This document shows, one piece after another, positions 23,030-35,638 of a DNA stretch of 64,000 bases. The translations under genes and the position numbers were made by a program. The DNA comes from Acanthosoma haemorrhoidale (Eukaryota; Arthropoda; Insecta; Hemiptera; Acanthosomatidae). Under the pieces are notes generated by a model. That model ran no database searches. It saw nothing but the letters and a program-made list of their open reading frames with translations, and was not told where the DNA came from. Location of the stretch: positions 79,443,189 through 79,507,188 of the forward strand of contig OV884009.1 of NCBI GenBank assembly GCA_930367205.1. The letters are read 5' to 3'. Numbering within the stretch: position 1 is the stretch's first letter; each line of letters starts with the position of its first letter.

Positions 23030-23275
23030 ATATTAATATACGTTAGAAAAAAAAGCTTGGAGTCTCTCAGAAATATCTTTTTTATTTATATCCCAGCCTC
23101 AGTCAACGTTTCGCCGATTCAGTCATCCTTAGGACTACGATTCAGAACAAGAAACATAATCAAGACAATAAAATATTTAACTCATGTCAAGGATATTACC
23201 TTTTTTATCAATCCATTGTTAGTAATCAGTATAATATACAGAATTGCTAACCTTACTCCAAAAACGAATTAAAAT
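23030..23275 (+). repeat. Low-copy repeat (pair with 10480-10790)
   Basis: Second copy of the repeat described at 10480. Shared landmarks are ATTAATATACGTTAGAAAAAA, GGAGTCTCTCAGAAAT, CAGTCAACGTTTCGCC, TTTTTTATCAATCCATTG and GCTAACCTTACTCC. An 81-codon frame at 23027-23272 lies within it but is not conserved at 10480. Confidence 0.6.
23099..23138 (-). repeat. Hammerhead-like motif, locus 4 of 8
   Basis: Minus strand reads CCTAAGGATGACTGAATCGG then CGAAACGTTGACTGAGG. Compared with 49814 and 31531 the family consensus is near CCTGAGGATGCCTGAATAGG + CGAAACG, where CTGAGGA fits CUGANGA, GCCT/AGGC forms a stem, and one extra base (T) separates them. Here the core is changed to CTAAGGA. Confidence 0.4.
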
Positions 23276-24018
23276 TTTTAAAATGTTATAAAATATATAA
23301 AACTATTGCTATGATGATATTATTGTTTCTGACGTAATTCAAAGATATTCCCAAAAGCAAAATTTTGTGATTTAACCCATGATGACTATCTGAGCTAGTT
23401 TTATTTTTTTTAAGAATGTAATAACATGCTATAGTGGTTCGAAACTGATAACGGCGTGGATGCGAAGCTAATAAATATGTCAAATAAACAAGGGGCACAT
23501 AAAGGAATAAATTTCATTATACCGAGACTAACCTATTTATAAATATCACCGATACCTCCCGGCCATGAAAAAAAAACTGTATTTCGAAAAGTTAAAGAGC
23601 CGAGAAAATATTATTAACGATACCATCCATCACTGTAATTATGAAAAAAAATATATATAGGGGTGGTGGGCAAACAAGCTGAAAATAGTCTCGTATCCCC
23701 TCCACACATTAAAAAAAATATAAGGTGATTTATGTGGGGGCTGTTAGATAAATCTATTTCCCAACGGAACCGCGAGCGGCCTCAGAAACACTCAGTCTGC
23801 TTGCTTCCAAGTCGCTTCGTATTTTCAGGCCAAGGTTTGTCTTTTGAGGCAACTGCCTAGCTAAATGTGAAAGGTGAGGCTTAAGTGGTCTATTTGAGGG
23901 ATATTACACCAATTAAGACTATTGGTAATAAACTCGAAAGGCTCTGCAATGAAATTTGATCTTGTTCGGTTTGATCATGTATAAAAAAAATAATATTAAT
24001 ACATAATTACTATCTCAA
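23276..24018. other. No gene seen
   Basis: AT-rich, no recognised feature. Confidence 0.5.
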
Positions 24019-24421
24019 TAACTTTTTCGTCTAAATGATAACAATTTGCACTATTGGGTAATTTGATAAATGTTCTCATTCATACCATATTTACCATTTT
24101 CATTCACTCGCTCATTCATACAGTATTTACAAACAACCCAGAGACCTCCCAAATCCACAACAATGTGACCTCCCTCGCATGCGTAAGAGGAAGCTGATTT
24201 CTGAGAATTCCCCTACGCTCCTCCACCAGCCGCATCAGCGGATACGAGCTGTGGAAGTTGTCAAAGAGCGCGAGAGCCACAGACGCTCAGGACATTGTTA
24301 GGACTCCCCCTGTCACGTACTTATAGCAGGTCCCGAGGCCACTGCCACTTTAGTCTCCCAAGAGGTTATAGAGTTGAGTGGCGCAGTGCTATAACTGTGC
24401 TAGGGGATTGGCGTGGTTAGA
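24019..24421 (-). mobile_element. JA family, 5'-truncated 3' end
   Basis: Minus-strand copy from a decayed terminal block (ACTATTGGGTAATTTGATAA) through the CTCGCTCATTCATACAG, GCCGCATCAGCGGATACGAG and ACTTATAGCAGGTC blocks into the last RT codons, ending near GGGGATTGGCGTGGTTAG. A deletion removes the CATGATTGGAGAAACTGG part. Diverged more than 16547-16931. Confidence 0.8.
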
Positions 24422-25059
24422 TATGAATAATGGCATAAGATACAAAAAAAGTGCGAATTTAACTAAATTTAATAATAAGCCACTTTTAAAATAAACGGCT
24501 CATATTAACAACTTGATTTAGATTAAGCAAAAAAACATATCTGACTTAAATCCAATAAACACCGCATAGAAATGACACAAAAATTAGCAGCTGATGTTTG
24601 AATGTAAAAATAAACTACATGACAAAGAATATCGTTGTGAAGTTCCATAAGGGTTTCTGTTATATCCGTAGATATATTATAAATCCTATCTAAACTTTTA
24701 AATAAATAAATCGAGCCATTGCTGCTAAAATATAATTGAGCTGTGAGTACTGTAGCTTTAACGAACCTAATAACTCCCAAGAAAAACAGAGGGGAGAGAG
24801 AAGAAGCCAAAAACAAGAAAATCATCGAGAGAGAGATATCGAATTAATGAGTCCTTAACGGATTATTAGGGAAGAACAGGCCCTTCAGACCAATAACTCT
24901 GAAGCAAACTGTAATTTCATCAGTAGATTGTGAAATTAATGACATAAAAACATGAAGGGCTACCCCTAAATATTTTTTTTTTAAAGGTAATTATTTGTAA
25001 AATTAAAATTTGTTTATCCAGCATTAATAGTAGTGATTTAAGAACTTATTTACAGCTTA
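24422..25059. other. No gene seen
   Basis: AT-rich; a 100-codon minus-strand frame at 24523-24825 has no recognised domain and chance-like composition. Confidence 0.45.
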
Positions 25060-25276
25060 TACACAATTCCACTCATTCGATACGTACAGTTGACACTGAT
25101 GCAAAATTGACAACATGCATACAATATGCAAAATTTGCCCAGAAGTCCCTATGTCCGAGAGGATTCCCCCAGTGAAGCTGATTCGCCTCCTTCCCACTCT
25201 CCAACCGAAATACCAAATTCCAACGAAGACCGAAATAGGGCAAGAGAGCCACAGATGCTCAGGACATGAGTGGGGG
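25060..25276 (-). mobile_element. Strongly decayed JA 3' UTR
   Basis: Only GAGAGCCACAGATGCTCAGG ACATGAGTGG at the right edge is a close match to JA (about 30 of 34 positions). To its left, GTACAG, TTTGCCCAGAAGTCCC and CCTCCTTCCCACTCT follow the expected order with many changes. It may be an old JA copy or a related subfamily. Confidence 0.5.
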
Positions 25277-26365
25277 TTTGTATAGATGAAGGATACGTGA
25301 ACTCATCCCTACACGTGACCTAAAAATATAAAACTTTATCATCTTTATGCAAAACTTAAACAAAAAGTAAGAGCAACAACTATAGGAAATGTCTTCTAGT
25401 TGAATTTGTATCATAGTTTCATCGTCAAATAACAAAGAAAAAAGATTTTTCAGAAAAGTAAAAAAAAAAAACTCCGTAATAAAATATTGTTTATTTAGTG
25501 GCTCAGCAACCACTTAAAATCCCCAGATATTTTTTGTACATAGAACACATTTTAAGCCTCTTTTATATGGCAATTTGATGTTTCCACTCTGAGGCAATTT
25601 TATGTTGTTTTTTTAATTTCCGTTGTTTGTTCTCCGGCACTCTCAGGGTTTTTTTTTTTTTTGTAGATCAGTATTTTTTTTTTTAAATTGGCTGACAAGT
25701 TTCTTTTACATGGTCACTTGGACCATGGTAAGACCCAACCTCATACGAAAATTTCCAGTAAAAATATGAATTACTTCTTGGTAATAACTAGTACACGAAT
25801 CCATAAAATAAAATTCAAATCTTGCTTAATGCCTCATACTATTGATGGCCTTAATAATTTGTTGTAATTATAGCCGACTAAGACCCAAAAATATATATAT
25901 TATTAATCAGGACGTCAAGATCGTTCATTTGAAACCCTTTGCAATATGCAAGAAAACTATTTTTTTTAATAGGTCCAGGGATCATCCAAATAATTCTCTT
26001 TGGTTTTTAATTACTAATAATTATTATTTTATTATAAATGATTTTCCAAAAATTAGTTGTCATGAGCTGCGAGGATTGGAATAAGGACTAAGAATAAAAT
26101 ACATGCGCAGTCATTCTCCGCTCCGTAAAAAGGTAGGTTATAAATAGCGTTATTATTAATTTAAGTCATGTAACTCTTCACTACTTCATTTTAAAGTTAT
26201 TAATCGTTGAAAATTTTATAAGTAGGCGTTAATTTTAATATTTTTAATTTATAAATGAACTTTCTACGGGACATAAACTAATGAATTTTGAAAAATAATA
26301 CTAAGATAGTCAACAGTGAGCAATTGGAAAAAGCGTTCCAACATATTCTTAATCAATGGTCAGGT
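25277..26365. other. No gene seen
   Basis: AT-rich with T homopolymers around 25650-25684. No recognised feature. Confidence 0.5.
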
Positions 26366-26552
26366 AAAGTTCCCGCATGGACCTCTTTCGGGTGCGAGGG
26401 AGGTGACAACCTCAAAAGGTCTCTGGGGTGTTTGTAAAGTATGAATGAGCGAGTGAATAGAGAGTTGTAAATATGGTATGAATGAGAACATTGAACACAA
26501 TTAATTATTGCCATATAAGGCAGATTGTAATTTTATCACAATAAAGATTTGA
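26366..26552 (+). mobile_element. JA family tail fragment
   Basis: Starts in the CCTCTTTCG-GTGCGAGGGAGG block and runs through GTATGAATGAGCGAGTGAAT to CACAATAAAGATTTG. Small deletions are visible around TTTGTAAAGTATG. Confidence 0.8.
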
Positions 26553-27325
26553 TTTTAAAGAATAGAAAAGAAAAAAGGATGCTCAGTGAATAGTCACAAA
26601 CCAGTTTGAAACTAGTCCGTGATTCTATGTTGAAACAAACCTATATTGTTACATGACTAGATCATTCATATCCAGGCTCAACATTATTTATCAAAATACG
26701 CTGTTTCATAATTATAGGCAAATCTATATTTTTTAAATACCAAGTAATTAATTTATAAATGACACTTTTAATTTCCCCCCAAAATGTGAGCTTCCCAGTC
26801 TCTAGGGGACTCACAAAGACCAGAAAAGACACGGGTGAAAAGAAGGGTTTCTGGTTTTGAAAAAAAAAACCCAACAAAACCCTAAAACCCTACTGATGTC
26901 GGGAATAGCCGTTGTCAAAGGACCGACTGAAATAATTAAAGTCCATTTGTTCCGTCCCCTACGGACTAGCGATGTAGATATAGTCCCCTCCACTTATCTC
27001 ATAGAATAGGACGCGACCCTCCTTGGGGTAGTACGGCTGCCCCTAATGAATAAGGGAGGTCGAGTGTGCAACCCTCCAATAATGGTGATTGTATATTTTA
27101 TTTTACGCTTCAATCAATGTTTGTGTTTGACTAACACTTAAGCTGACCGCGGTGATTGGTTGTTGAACTTCAATTCAATCAGATATTATCTGTAGTTCAG
27201 TACATAAGAAATTTCATTAGCATATCGATCTAACATCATGAATTTAGTACCCTCCTCAATGCACTATTTTTTCCACTGGCAATACAATCGCAAAGAAAAC
27301 ACTTAACACTTTTTTTAGGCATAAA
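26553..27325. other. No gene seen
   Basis: Unassigned; 26980-27070 is a little GC-richer without any recognised content. Confidence 0.45.
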
Positions 27326-27890
27326 GTAGTACCTCGACTTCCGCTAATCCGACTCTCCGGGTAATCCGAGCATCTCGCGGTCCCCACTGCGCACTCAATA
27401 TTTTAGAACCCTGTGCCACCGAGCTTGGAGTTCAATGTGAGAAAATATTACTTTATTGAAACCCTCTCCTATCATTTCAGACGCAAATATTTCAGTTTTA
27501 TTTCGAGTTTCGAGTTTAATTCGACAAATTTCGGTTTCGGATGAAAAGCTTTCGTTTGACGTTGCTGGGGCACAAGAATTCATCAATAAGTTATAACACC
27601 TTGCTACAGAAAATAACTTTCTTCCGGAGCAAGTTTATGAAATCGACGAAACCGGCCTAAATTATGCAAATTGTTTAGCAAATAAATAAAATAAAGTGTT
27701 CAGCCGATTTCATCGACGGTCTCATCTCATCGGTTTAATTAAATTGTATACTATCCTCAAGCCAGACTCATGCAATAAAGACTTACAATAAGAAAAATAT
27801 GTGAAACACGTACTTGTTTTATCTCCGGTTAACCTGACCTTTTAGTCGTTCCAAGCTACTCCCTGGTCCCGTCGAGGTCGGATTAGTATT
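27326..27890 (+). mobile_element. Tigger/pogo-like DNA transposon remnant
   Basis: The left edge (AGTAGTACCTCGACTTCCGC TAATCCGAC) and the right edge read inward on the other strand (TACTAATCCGACCTCGACG) share CTAATCCGAC and CTCGAC words, typical of the repeated subterminal words of Tigger/pogo ends, though order differs and the inverted repeat is imperfect. Between them lies a short piece of transposase coding sequence. About 565 bases against 2-3 kb for a full element, so most is deleted. No clean TA duplication could be fixed. Confidence 0.65.
27500..27690 (+). pseudogene. Tigger/jerky-type transposase fragment
   Basis: Plus-strand frame shows IRQISVSDEKLSFDVAG, then AQEFINKL, an in-frame stop, HLATENNF and LPEQVYEIDETGLNYA. 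In this family the stretch ends the DNA-binding domain (R-x-ISGEKLS) and begins the DDE domain, where LTPEQVYNADETGL carries the first catalytic aspartate; here it is the D of EIDETG (codon near 27643). The other two acidic residues and the rest of the catalytic domain are gone. Nonfunctional. The identification rests on one conserved motif plus order, which is strong for this family. Confidence 0.7.
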
Positions 27891-28499
27891 GATTCTTTTA
27901 AGCATAAAAATAAATGATACAGCCAGTGAATGAGATGGTGAGTGAGTAATTATGTTGATGGCAGTTTGTTTAAATTAATGAATCCCTACTCCAGTTCCTC
28001 AGGAGTTGTCATGTCAGGTAAGTCTTGTGTTGCTGGTCCAAGTATATGAGGATTCGGGTGTCCGTATACTTAGGGGTATGTGCGTGTGGAGTTCATAAGT
28101 TTGGGTGTAGAGGCGTATTTCTGGAATGCAGCGGTGACGAAGTTTTAAGTTTTAATTGAAATATATCTATTTTACTGGTTTGACTTTTGACGTCACTAGG
28201 TTTGATTTTTTTATTGTCCTACAATTCTGTGCTCCATATCCCCAAGGTGTATGCCTTAAGGATTTGTGTTAAAGCCCTGATTGCCTATTTAACATGAGGT
28301 ATAGCAGTGTGTGAAGTATAAAAATTTATCTTATGCTAGGATCTGTTTAAAATTTATTAATTTTTCGATCATATTTAAAATTGATTTATGGTCTTCAATG
28401 TGTACTTAACAATCAAGAAAAATAGATTTTAAAATATTAAATAGCTTCTGACCTTACAAAATCATAGAAATTGGCGAAACGGTGTTTTGTATTTTTTTT
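27891..28499. other. No gene seen
   Basis: Unassigned. It contains an isolated perfect splice-donor-like CAG|GTAAGT at 28015-28023 without a supporting open frame. Confidence 0.4.
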
Positions 28500-28640
28500 G
28501 TTGTTATAATAACAATAACGCCTAATTAACATAGTGGTCCTATGCACTATTCTATTAACATTACAGGACCATTGAATCATTTTTATGACCGCTATTGTGT
28601 AACACACGAAAGGTGATTCTTCCAACACCTGTTTGAAACA
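28500..28640 (+). repeat. Low-copy repeat (pair with 37140-37270)
   Basis: GGACCATTGAATCATTTTTA TGACCGCTATTGTGTAACAC matches GACCTATTGGAACATTTTTA TAACCACTATCGTATAACAT at 37208-37247 at roughly three quarters of positions. A 106-codon minus-strand frame covering it (28437-28757) is not conserved at the other locus. Confidence 0.4.
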
Positions 28641-29133
28641 AGAACCCTCCGGCAAAAATGTACCAACTGTGATAAGCCTAATTTGGGTCCACTCAGCCTC
28701 ATAAGAGGCACTACTCCGCTCGCCTGCATGCATAATGAAGTAGCGAATCGTTTCCATGAAAGCTCAGCACTCCACGTTTCCAGAAATGTGTTGCCAAGAT
28801 AATTTGTTTAAATATTCAAAAAATTTAATAATTATTGGTTAAAGAGAAAAAAATAGAGACCAGGACTAATGCCACTACCCAAGCACCAGTCGTGGAACAA
28901 AATTCTTTGTGTGTCAAGAATTTTAGTCGATCAAGCGAATGGTAGCCTCGATTTTTTTGATTTTTAATCCCTCTTGATAAATGAAAAATGCCCGTTTGAC
29001 AAATCAAAAAAAATGTAATAGCTGAAATATTAACATAAAAAACCTATTAAAACCCACTCGGAGTGTCTCTTTTGTTCCCACTCAAAACTTTCGTTAAACA
29101 TTTTCAAATTTGTCAGTATATATTTTTTTTGCA
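28641..29133. other. No gene seen
   Basis: AT-rich, unassigned. Confidence 0.45.
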
Positions 29134-29230
29134 AATGAGGAAAATCAGAACTGAAAATGTTAAATAGCTTTTAATCTATAACTTGAAAATGAGTTTGTGG
29201 AACGGGCATGAAATTGTTAGCGAATATTTT
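29134..29230 (+). repeat. Dispersed repeat R1, partial copy 3
   Basis: GGAAAATCAGAACTGAAAAT GTTAAATAGCTTTTAATCTA is nearly the same as the 52937-52980 segment and resembles 20048-20095. Only the first part of the repeat is present. Confidence 0.55.
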
Positions 29231-31530
29231 TTATTTTTGATTTCCCATCACTGCATTCTAGCCAAGGCCTAATCAGAAAATATCGATATGTCATAGAGTA
29301 TGGTTTTAAATTTTTTATGATTATTCAATCGTTATTATATTCTACGTACAGTCAGAAAAAATCATGACAGTTTAAATAAACTGTTAGTTCTTGTTCATTG
29401 ATTTTGTTCATTTTTCACAAATTGTGTTGAATTCAAGGGGTTCGGGAAAAAAAAATGTCTATTGCCATAATATATCGTCTACTGTCAAGTCCATGTTACC
29501 AGTGCTTTGAAGTTTTTTTATTTATAAGGATGTGTTCGTTAGAAGGAGTTGCCCTTGCGAACTTACAACTGCAACGTTGGAACCGCAAGAGACGATTGAT
29601 TGCCCAGTACCTGTATGAAAGCAAAGCATCTTCCTTGGGGCTAGGCGTTAGCGTTAGCGTTAACAGGAACCAAAAGGAAAACTTTTAATATTAACAGTTC
29701 GATTCTGCAGCGGACAGCAATAATGTAGGATGCAAGTAAAACCGTTTCGTCATGATACGCGCTGCTGAATAATATTCCACTTTTGCTAGCGATACCTGGG
29801 CAGGCTGAGTGCTAATCCTTCCCGTAGGAATTCTCCAGCCCAGAACTTGTTTCACATAAACAGGGCATTTGACGACAATCCCCTCCCCCCCCCCATCCGA
29901 AAGGTGCAAAGCTCTCGTAAAATAGAAGTACTCGTGGCAGCGCAGATAGCGACAGAGTCATAAACGTACACTTAACTTGGCAAATGATCGAGCGGACGGC
30001 GCTGTCTGTTTATTTATTTACACTCGGTGGCAGATAGCCGCTTCTATATTTCACTCCTACCTTTTCATCCGGTGCTTCGTTTTGTGACGGGAAACAATTC
30101 AGTAACGTTAAAAGCTGTCTTCTATCGTGAAAACGTTCTATGATAAATATTGTTTTACTGACATCGCTTTACTCCCAGTATCAAAAACATAAAAAAAAAA
30201 AAAGGATTCCGATATTATTACAAGGACAATCCATGTTATTAACTATTTATTACTAGTTTACCCAAAGATCAGGTTTCTCAGATATTAATACCATTTTATT
30301 AGTTAGTGGAACGATACTAAGCGCTCCTTAGCACAAAGATGATAAAATAACCGAAAGTAGGGCCGAATTAACTAAACACTAAACGAGAGGAATGGTCTGA
30401 GCTTTCTCTCGCAAGCGTGGTACATAAATGAACCAGCTATTACAGTTTTTTTAAATTAAAAACACGTGCCTTTTTGTGTTATTTTCTCTTAACCCCTAAC
30501 ACAACAATAATTTAAAATTTCTGGTCTATTAAATTATTTTTACGATTTCAACCGCAGAAAGACAATTTCTTTCCTGTTTGTTAAGTAGATCACCTCTCTT
30601 CGGCTTGTGCTACCAATAAATTATAAGTTTCTGTTTGAGAGTAGATCTTCACCACCGAAACAGAATAGGGTTCTAAAGCAACAGACATTCCTGATGAAAA
30701 TCAATTATATTATGTATACCTACAAATTAACGTGAAAGCTATATCATTAACGAGGGAACAATGACGGGGAGACCCTGGACATAGCTGTAGAAAAAGTAAA
30801 ATACGTTACAGTCCAAGGTACAAGAAAGTGCAAGGACAATATAAAATAAAAGTGTTAGAGAATTGTTGGCTCGGGCGGGTGCCCCTGGCCATAGAACCCG
30901 ATGTTTAATGACAGTCACTTTGAAAAGGGACCAGATTTTAATAGGAATTCTAATGCACTTTTTTGTTCAATCGGCACTTTGTTTGTCGGGCAAGAGGGGT
31001 TCTTAGCCGTCCCTTTGTTCTGGGGTCCTGGTTCGAGAAGAAAAGCTCTCCACCACTCTTTTACCTCCGAGGACCCTTTCCCCGGCACTGTCATCTCATT
31101 CTTAGGACCAAACTTTCTCCTAGATGCTAATTACAACCGATCCCAACAGTAGGACACGGGGGAAAAAAAAAAAGAAGACTATATCAAACTACTAATTAAA
31201 TTTATTATTCTCTACAAAATTATTTTAATATTTACACTGTGAAAATTACATTGTCTCTCCAATTGTCACACCACTAGCCAACAGCTCCTGTTCCAGCCAT
31301 AATAAGGTCTATGAATGATACTATCTTTCAATCCATTATTCCATTCGTGCATACCGTAATTGGTAGCTTTTCCATACAGAAAAACTTTCTTTTATGAACA
31401 GAAAACTATTTCCATTGTACACTTCACAAGAATGCTACGGCTAAGTTATTCTATAGCGTGGAAAAGTTATCAATTCGGTACGCAGTAGTGAAAGGTTGGA
31501 ATAATGAACTTAAAAATAATATTATGCATA
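29231..31530. other. No recognised gene
   Basis: AT-rich with a run of C at about 29885-29897 and a triple GTTAGC repeat near 29646-29663. A less AT-rich part at 30860-31160 carries an 83-codon plus-strand frame starting with ATG at 30901 (contains GTLFVGQEGFLAVPLFWGPG); no domain recognised and no neighbouring repeat supports it. Confidence 0.4.
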
Positions 31531-31590
31531 GTCCTAGGGGGTCAATGAATAGGCGAAACGTCGACTGTTAATGTAATAATAAGTTGCGGA
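31531..31590 (+). repeat. Hammerhead-like motif, locus 5 of 8
   Basis: Reads GTCCTAGGGGGTCAATGAAT AGGCGAAACGTCGACTG and continues TTAATGTAATAATAA. The right part (AATAGGCGAAACGTCGACTG) is a close match to the consensus and the downstream run is shared with 49814-49875. The CUGANGA half is lost. Confidence 0.45.
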
Positions 31591-34500
31591 ATTTCCATGT
31601 GAAAATTCACGAAAGTTCACACCTTAAAAAATAATCAGCTGCAGATCGAATCGAACATGACTCTGTAAAGAAACACGTGATCCGTAGAACAGAACTGACA
31701 GCTTCTCCAGCTGGTAGACGCTGCTTACAGAACAGCGGAAAACTGCAATAAGTAGCAGACCCAACCTAATGACCCAATCATAGTTGCCAGCGTGTGTCAG
31801 ACCCTCTCATTTGACCCTACATCTGTGAGCGTCAAGTATTCCACGAAAGCTGTTTGGATGTTTCATATTGCAGTAACGTCCGCTGTCTGGATGGGAAAGG
31901 CGTGGGCCGCAAATGAAGCCGGACAATGAGCTACGCACATTTACATTATAACATTCTTGGAATCGGAATTAGAATTTTCCTCTGCATCCTGTCAATATTT
32001 GGACGTCTGAAGAACAAAAAATTATTTTACATCCTGTATTAAATTATTTTTGGAGACGTGAGTAATCGAGAGTATTTGATTTTATTCTTAACTATGTCCC
32101 ACCAAACCTATATAATTCATAACATTTTTGAATCCCGGTATTGTATTTATTCATCATAATAACATCATGGAATCGTTTTGCATCTAAGAAACTATCTAAC
32201 ATTACGAAATTTTGACCATTTATTTTCATGGTTAAAAACAAACGAAAAATTCAACAAATTCAGAGACGAAAAGTTTTGAGAACCAATAGTAGAAATCGTT
32301 GATCCGTACAATACATACATATTTTTTAAATCGATAAGTTAAAGAATAAGGTGAAATAAATTAAATGAAGCGATTTTTTTTTATTGAATACCATGTAACT
32401 TATTCACTATTATTAAATTTTGTAATAACTGGAAAATGAAAAAAATACTATATATTTATATGAACAGTTTTAGCTGTGATACCTAATCTGAATATTGTAA
32501 ATTTTAATAATTTTTGATAATAAAAAAAAAATTGTGACACTATGGTGATTCAAACACAGACCTGATTTTCGACAAGACTGCGAGGCAAACTATCTCTGCA
32601 AAATACCATGTAAAATTCAATTAGTTAAACAAAAATTATTATTACTTCAAAGTATTGCTAACATTACCCAAACATAAGAGCATAGGGCATAATATATATA
32701 AATGTTTTTATATTGGCGCCTAGTTTGTTTTTGTAATTACCTAGGGGTTTTTTTTCATAAATTAAAATTTATATGAACTTCCATGAGTACTTTATTTGTG
32801 CCAAGAGCCATGACGATAGTCTTTTTTTATTACGTAAATGTTGGAAATACATTATTTTGATAATCTTTAATAACATTAAAACCTTATAGCTGAAATGAAC
32901 AAGTAATGATATAATAGTTTTTTACCAATAATAGTTAAAAAAAAATTTTTTGATGCGAATAAAATGGCGAGGCTGTTGCAAATCGTCATTGCGAATGTAT
33001 TTAAATTATTTAATTACAGGTTAAAAGTAATCAGAATTTGTCCCTTATTTGATAATTGCATTAGTGTGAGTTACTTTAATCCATAGATTGCAATATTTCC
33101 AAATCTCGTTACACCATTAATTTATAGTTATTAAATTATATCTCAAAAGGTATGGTCGATATGTTTTAAGCTCACCATGATAAATTATACCGTTGCGAGG
33201 AACGAATATATTCGAATCTGATTCAATAAATCCCATTGATAGATTTTAATTAACTGTTAATTGAAATTCTACCATCAATAATGGATCTTGGCTCCGAAGC
33301 CCTTAAGACTACGTTTTTATTGTCTTCCCACGAATTTTCGTTCGGCATCCTTCAAGTATACAACGTCACCGATATGACTTGCTTATTTATTAACAGTTTC
33401 AAAATCTCAAATTAGTGACTGGACCATTTTTTTTCTTTCGTATTTCTCTTTAATTGCTTTTGAAAAAAAAATAATTAAGAGCCCCTATCCCAGAAGAATC
33501 CCACATAAGACAGAGAAATGTTATCTGGAATCAACAACAACGAACTGAAAATTGAAATATACTATAAAATAAATGAGCGAAGACTGAGAGCTCTCATACT
33601 TACTCCGGTTACATTTATTTATTAGTATTTAATAATGTTATAACTCTAGAATAAATTAGAACCTTCTTAGATAGCATGATCTCATCTCAAAAAAATAAAT
33701 TCGATCTTATCTATAGATAAACCCAAACCAACAAGCATAGACAAAACCAGACATGTAATTATTAACTCCAGTTATGTAATTAACTAATATAACCAATATT
33801 CCGTTTTTATACAATCACGAAACCTTTTAATTTTTATGATTTTTAAGACAGGAAAATGTATGTTCCTATAAATAAGAGTTTATGTTCTATCAAATGTTAT
33901 TAGGTTAAGAATTAGTATGTAAGTTAGTTTTAAATTTGATCAAAAAGGTGAGCCCCATCACCTTTATTAGTCAGTTTAGTCCATTCACGTATAATGTATA
34001 TCATTATACTTGTTTATTCATTATTTAATTTTTATAAAATAACAAAACCTGTATATAATGTAGCGATGCTACAGGAAATACAAACATAATTTGTAAATAG
34101 ATTCGCCTGAGGATCTATAATTATCTGTAAATTTAAAGGGGCTATGAAAGAAAGGGGGGGGGGAAACCTAATGTTACGCTACGAAAATATATGTTTGAAC
34201 TTTTTCTTAGTCTATTTCGAAATATCAGTAACGAAAAACTTCTAAAAAAACAAAACAAAAAAAGTCGGTTTTGCTAAAAATAAAACCAGCGCCGCCGAAA
34301 AATATTAGAAGAATAAAAATTGTTCTAACATGTTGGGAATATCGAGTCCTGATTAATAAAATGTAATATATGTTAGGACGAAAGTGAACTAAAGTTACGC
34401 TAAGAAACTGATATTAAAAGTATTACTCCCGATGAAAGTTATACTTTATGGTTCGAGAGATGCTAAGAATAAATGCTACCTTAGAAAATAAATTAAAGAC

Positions 34501-35638
34501 TTGTTATTAAATAATATTTTTTTATAATATATTTTTCTAATGCATTGATTAGGGAGTAAAAATATTAATTTTCACGTCCTGGTGAATACTATGGGTTGGG
34601 GCATAATTACATAAAGTCATTAGGTCATTTCATAAAAATTATGTTCGCGATACTTTTGCAGCTTTATGTAGAGGGTTGATATTTTGCTTTGATGGCGCAG
34701 AGATCATAAACATAAAAGCAACCTCACAAAAAATAATGCATAGTCAATAATTAATCGATAAATTACCTACCATATCGAGTATAGTATCATAAAGGTCTAG
34801 ACATCCTGCCTAATAACATGTATCATACGTTAGGGGAATTGAAATTGTTAATTGCGGGAAACAACACTTCATTTCCTTTGAGTTTTACAACCGTTATGGC
34901 AGAACACACATACTGAATGTGCAGTTTATAACCATGCAACGTGCCTTTGCGGGCAAAGGATCTAATCCAGCCACAGCTGACTATTTGAATGTCAGACCAA
35001 ACAACTCTAGGCGATCATTTGATAACAGTAACTCCTTCACAGATCTACCGTTCCGATGCCGCAAACCCGTTGCGGTGACAAAAAAAAATACATCTAATGC
35101 AATATTCCGAAACGCTTACACCAGTTTTTTTTTTCTCTTCTTCTAACGTTGTGGTTACACGAGGGAACAACGATGAGAAGGAAAGGGAAAAATCTTCCTC
35201 GAACCCAACAAGAGATGAATGTATAGATTTTTTTTTTCCCCTCACACCGCCGAAACCTTTCTCCCGTTTCTGAATGCTTTTTCTCCTTACTTCCGCACTG
35301 TTATACACCGGCAGTAAACTTGGCATGTCGTAAAAAAAAAATTAATAAAAAGGCCGGGTTGTTATATGAGTTTCATCACAAACAATGTGCAAAAAAGAAA
35401 GTTGAATATATTTACAAGACGAACCCTGGTTCAGTAGCTTGTTCGACATTGGACGTTTAATCACTAATATTATATATACTAATAAGATTATTATTAACTT
35501 GTATTAAATTGTTTTTTTGTTTTTTTTGGACGTTGAAGGCGAATATACGATATCGTCGGACTGAAAACCACTATTGCAACAAATCTAAAATATATGATTG
35601 ATGAATAATGTACAGAAATTAGCAATCGTCAAATTACG
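31591..35638. other. Long stretch without recognised gene or repeat
   Basis: About 4 kb of AT-rich DNA. 31660-31930 is less AT-rich but matches nothing known. A 75-codon plus frame at 34919-35146 and a 93-codon minus frame at 35045-35326 overlap and have no domain. A run of 10 G lies at about 34155-34164. Confidence 0.45.

Noticed and set aside
28015..28023. Perfect splice donor CAG|GTAAGT
   Set aside because: No open frame or acceptor pairs with it; such words occur by chance at this length.
34919..35326. Frames of 75 and 93 codons on opposite strands
   Set aside because: No recognised motif; homopolymer T/F stretches and mutual overlap suggest chance.
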